Origin: Elusimicrobiota bacterium
GTDB lineage: Bacteria > Elusimicrobiota > Elusimicrobia > UBA1565 > UBA9628
Assembly: GCA_028871595.1 (NCBI GenBank)
Contig: JAGWMT010000197.1
Location: 1-6,010 of the forward strand
Reading direction: 5' to 3'
Length of the DNA stretch: 6,010 nucleotides
The notes beneath the pieces were generated by a model. The model searched no databases, was not told where the DNA came from, and worked only from the letters and a program-made list of their open reading frames with translations. Shown piece by piece: positions 5,135 through 6,010 of this stretch. Position 1 is the first letter of the stretch, and every line of letters starts with the position of its first letter. Both the position numbers and the translations under genes were made by a program.

Positions 5135-6010
5135 AGATCAAATTCCTGACCGTTTTAGCCGTACTCTGCGCGTCGCCGGCCGCGTTCGCCGCCGAACTGC
5201 CCTACACGCCGGTCATCACGCCCAACGGGGCGACCTTGCCCTGGAAGATGGAGAACGGCGTGAAGGTGTTCCACCTCATCGCCGAGCCGGTCAAGTGCGA
5301 GATCGCACCCGGGATGGTCGGCAACTGCTGGGGCTACAACGGCCGCACGCCCGGGCCCACGATCGAGGCCGTCGAGGGGGACCGCGTGCGCATCCTCGTC
5401 ACCAACAAGCTGCCGGAGGCGACCTCGGTGCACTGGCACGGCGTCTTATTGCCGAGCGGCATGGACGGCGTGGCGGGGGTCAATCAGCCGCATATCCAGC
5501 CCGGCGAGACCTACGCCTATGAGTTCACCCTGCGTCAGCACGGCACGCAGATGTACCACCCGCACAGCGACGAGACCCAGCAGATGGCGCTCGGCATGGA
5601 AGGCTTCTTCATCATCCATCCGAAGAAGGCGGAGAAGCACATCGACCGCGACTTCGCGATCTTCCTGCACGAGTGGGACTTCGAGCCGGGCTCGGCCACG
5701 CCCAACCCGGCCACGATGACGGACTTCAACACCTTCACCTTCAACAGCCGCGCCTATCCGGGGACGGCGCCGCTCGTGGTCAAGCGCGGGGACCGGGTGC
5801 GCATACGGCTGGCGAACCTCAGCATGGACAGCCCTCCGATCCACATGCACGGCTACCACTTCAACGTCGTCGCGACCGACGGCGGCGACATCCAGCCCTC
5901 GGCGCAGTGGCCCGCGACCACGGTGAACGTGCCTCCCGGAGAAACGCGCGACTTCGAGTTCGTCGCCGACGTGCCCGGCGATTGGGCCATCCACTGCCAC
6001 AAGAGCCACC
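5131..6010 (+). CDS. Periplasmic two-domain-type multicopper oxidase (3' end outside window)
   Basis: A copper-dependent oxidase; homologues in copper clusters are thought to oxidise Cu(I) in the periplasm. 293 residues are visible. A Sec signal peptide (MKIKFLTVLAVLCASPAAFA|A) carries no twin arginine. Cupredoxin domain 1 (~22-165) has HWHG (101-104) and MYHPH (141-145). It lacks the Cys-His pair, so it should have no type-1 copper. Domain 2 (~170 on) has PIHMHG (236-241) and HCHKSH (288-293), followed by a codon starting with C. Trinuclear ligands H101, H103, H143, H145, H238, H240, H288 and H290 are all present. The position that is His in the usual HPIHLHG type-1 motif is Pro 235. Cys 56 and Cys 66, in the stretch before YNGRTPGPTIE, could form a disulfide. 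With HMHG at ~238 and HCH at ~288 there is no room for a third domain as in CueO or CopA. The gene is coupled to the TolC gene by a GTGA overlap. Confidence 0.9.
   Translation, partial: MKIKFLTVLAVLCASPAAFAAELPYTPVITPNGATLPWKMENGVKVFHLIAEPVKCEIAPGMVGNCWGYNGRTPGPTIEAVEGDRVRILVTNKLPEATSVHWHGVLLPSGMDGVAGVNQPHIQPGETYAYEFTLRQHGTQMYHPHSDETQQMALGMEGFFIIHPKKAEKHIDRDFAIFLHEWDFEPGSATPNPATMTDFNTFTFNSRAYPGTAPLVVKRGDRVRIRLANLSMDSPPIHMHGYHFNVVATDGGDIQPSAQWPATTVNVPPGETRDFEFVADVPGDWAIHCHKSH

Noticed and set aside
1..6010. CRISPR array, insertion-sequence termini, riboswitch or origin
   Set aside because: No regularly spaced repeats, terminal inverted repeats with a transposase, known riboswitch cores or clustered DnaA boxes were seen.

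Overview
This is a GC-rich (roughly 60-68 %) bacterial window with every supported gene on the + strand. The organism is Gram-negative: the window encodes a TolC-type outer-membrane lipoprotein, Sec signal peptides and a periplasmic multicopper oxidase. The species cannot be read from the sequence. The primary sigma factor joined to apt, and the unusual lysine-rich sigma C-terminus, suggest a non-model phylum; Elusimicrobiota is only a weak guess.

Left part (1-1134), housekeeping. The 3' end of an rpoD-type primary sigma factor gene overlaps apt (adenine phosphoribosyltransferase) by 4 bases. After apt comes the 5' half of a tRNA gene (acceptor 5' strand and complete D-arm) with no matching 3' half nearby. 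A very strong intrinsic terminator follows and closes this transcription unit.

Middle part (1135-2563), accessory or decayed DNA. A small winged-helix regulator (HxlR-like) of visibly lower GC has a near-consensus sigma-70 promoter. A perfect 8-bp inverted repeat fills the promoter spacer, and the predicted transcript start falls on the ATG, so the mRNA is probably leaderless and autorepressed. About 310 bases without a convincing gene follow; they hold an orphan Shine-Dalgarno/TTG mini-ORF, small hairpins and an extended -10. Next is the N-terminal ~225 residues of a bacterial SNF2-family helicase, cut off before any ATPase motif.

Right part (2564-6010), copper-handling operon. A TTGACA/TATATT promoter begins 3 bases after the helicase homology ends. 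It drives a small secreted Cys-Cys/His protein, a DUF2231-like four-helix membrane protein with a His/Met-rich N-terminus, a TolC-family lipoprotein, and a multicopper oxidase that runs off the window. The last three genes overlap or abut through strong Shine-Dalgarno sites, so they are likely translated together. The likely joint role is periplasmic copper binding, oxidation and export.

The most notable points are the truncated tRNA and truncated helicase, which suggest an island boundary; the operator-in-spacer leaderless regulator; and an oxidase whose type-1 copper histidine appears to be replaced by proline while the trinuclear-site histidines are intact.
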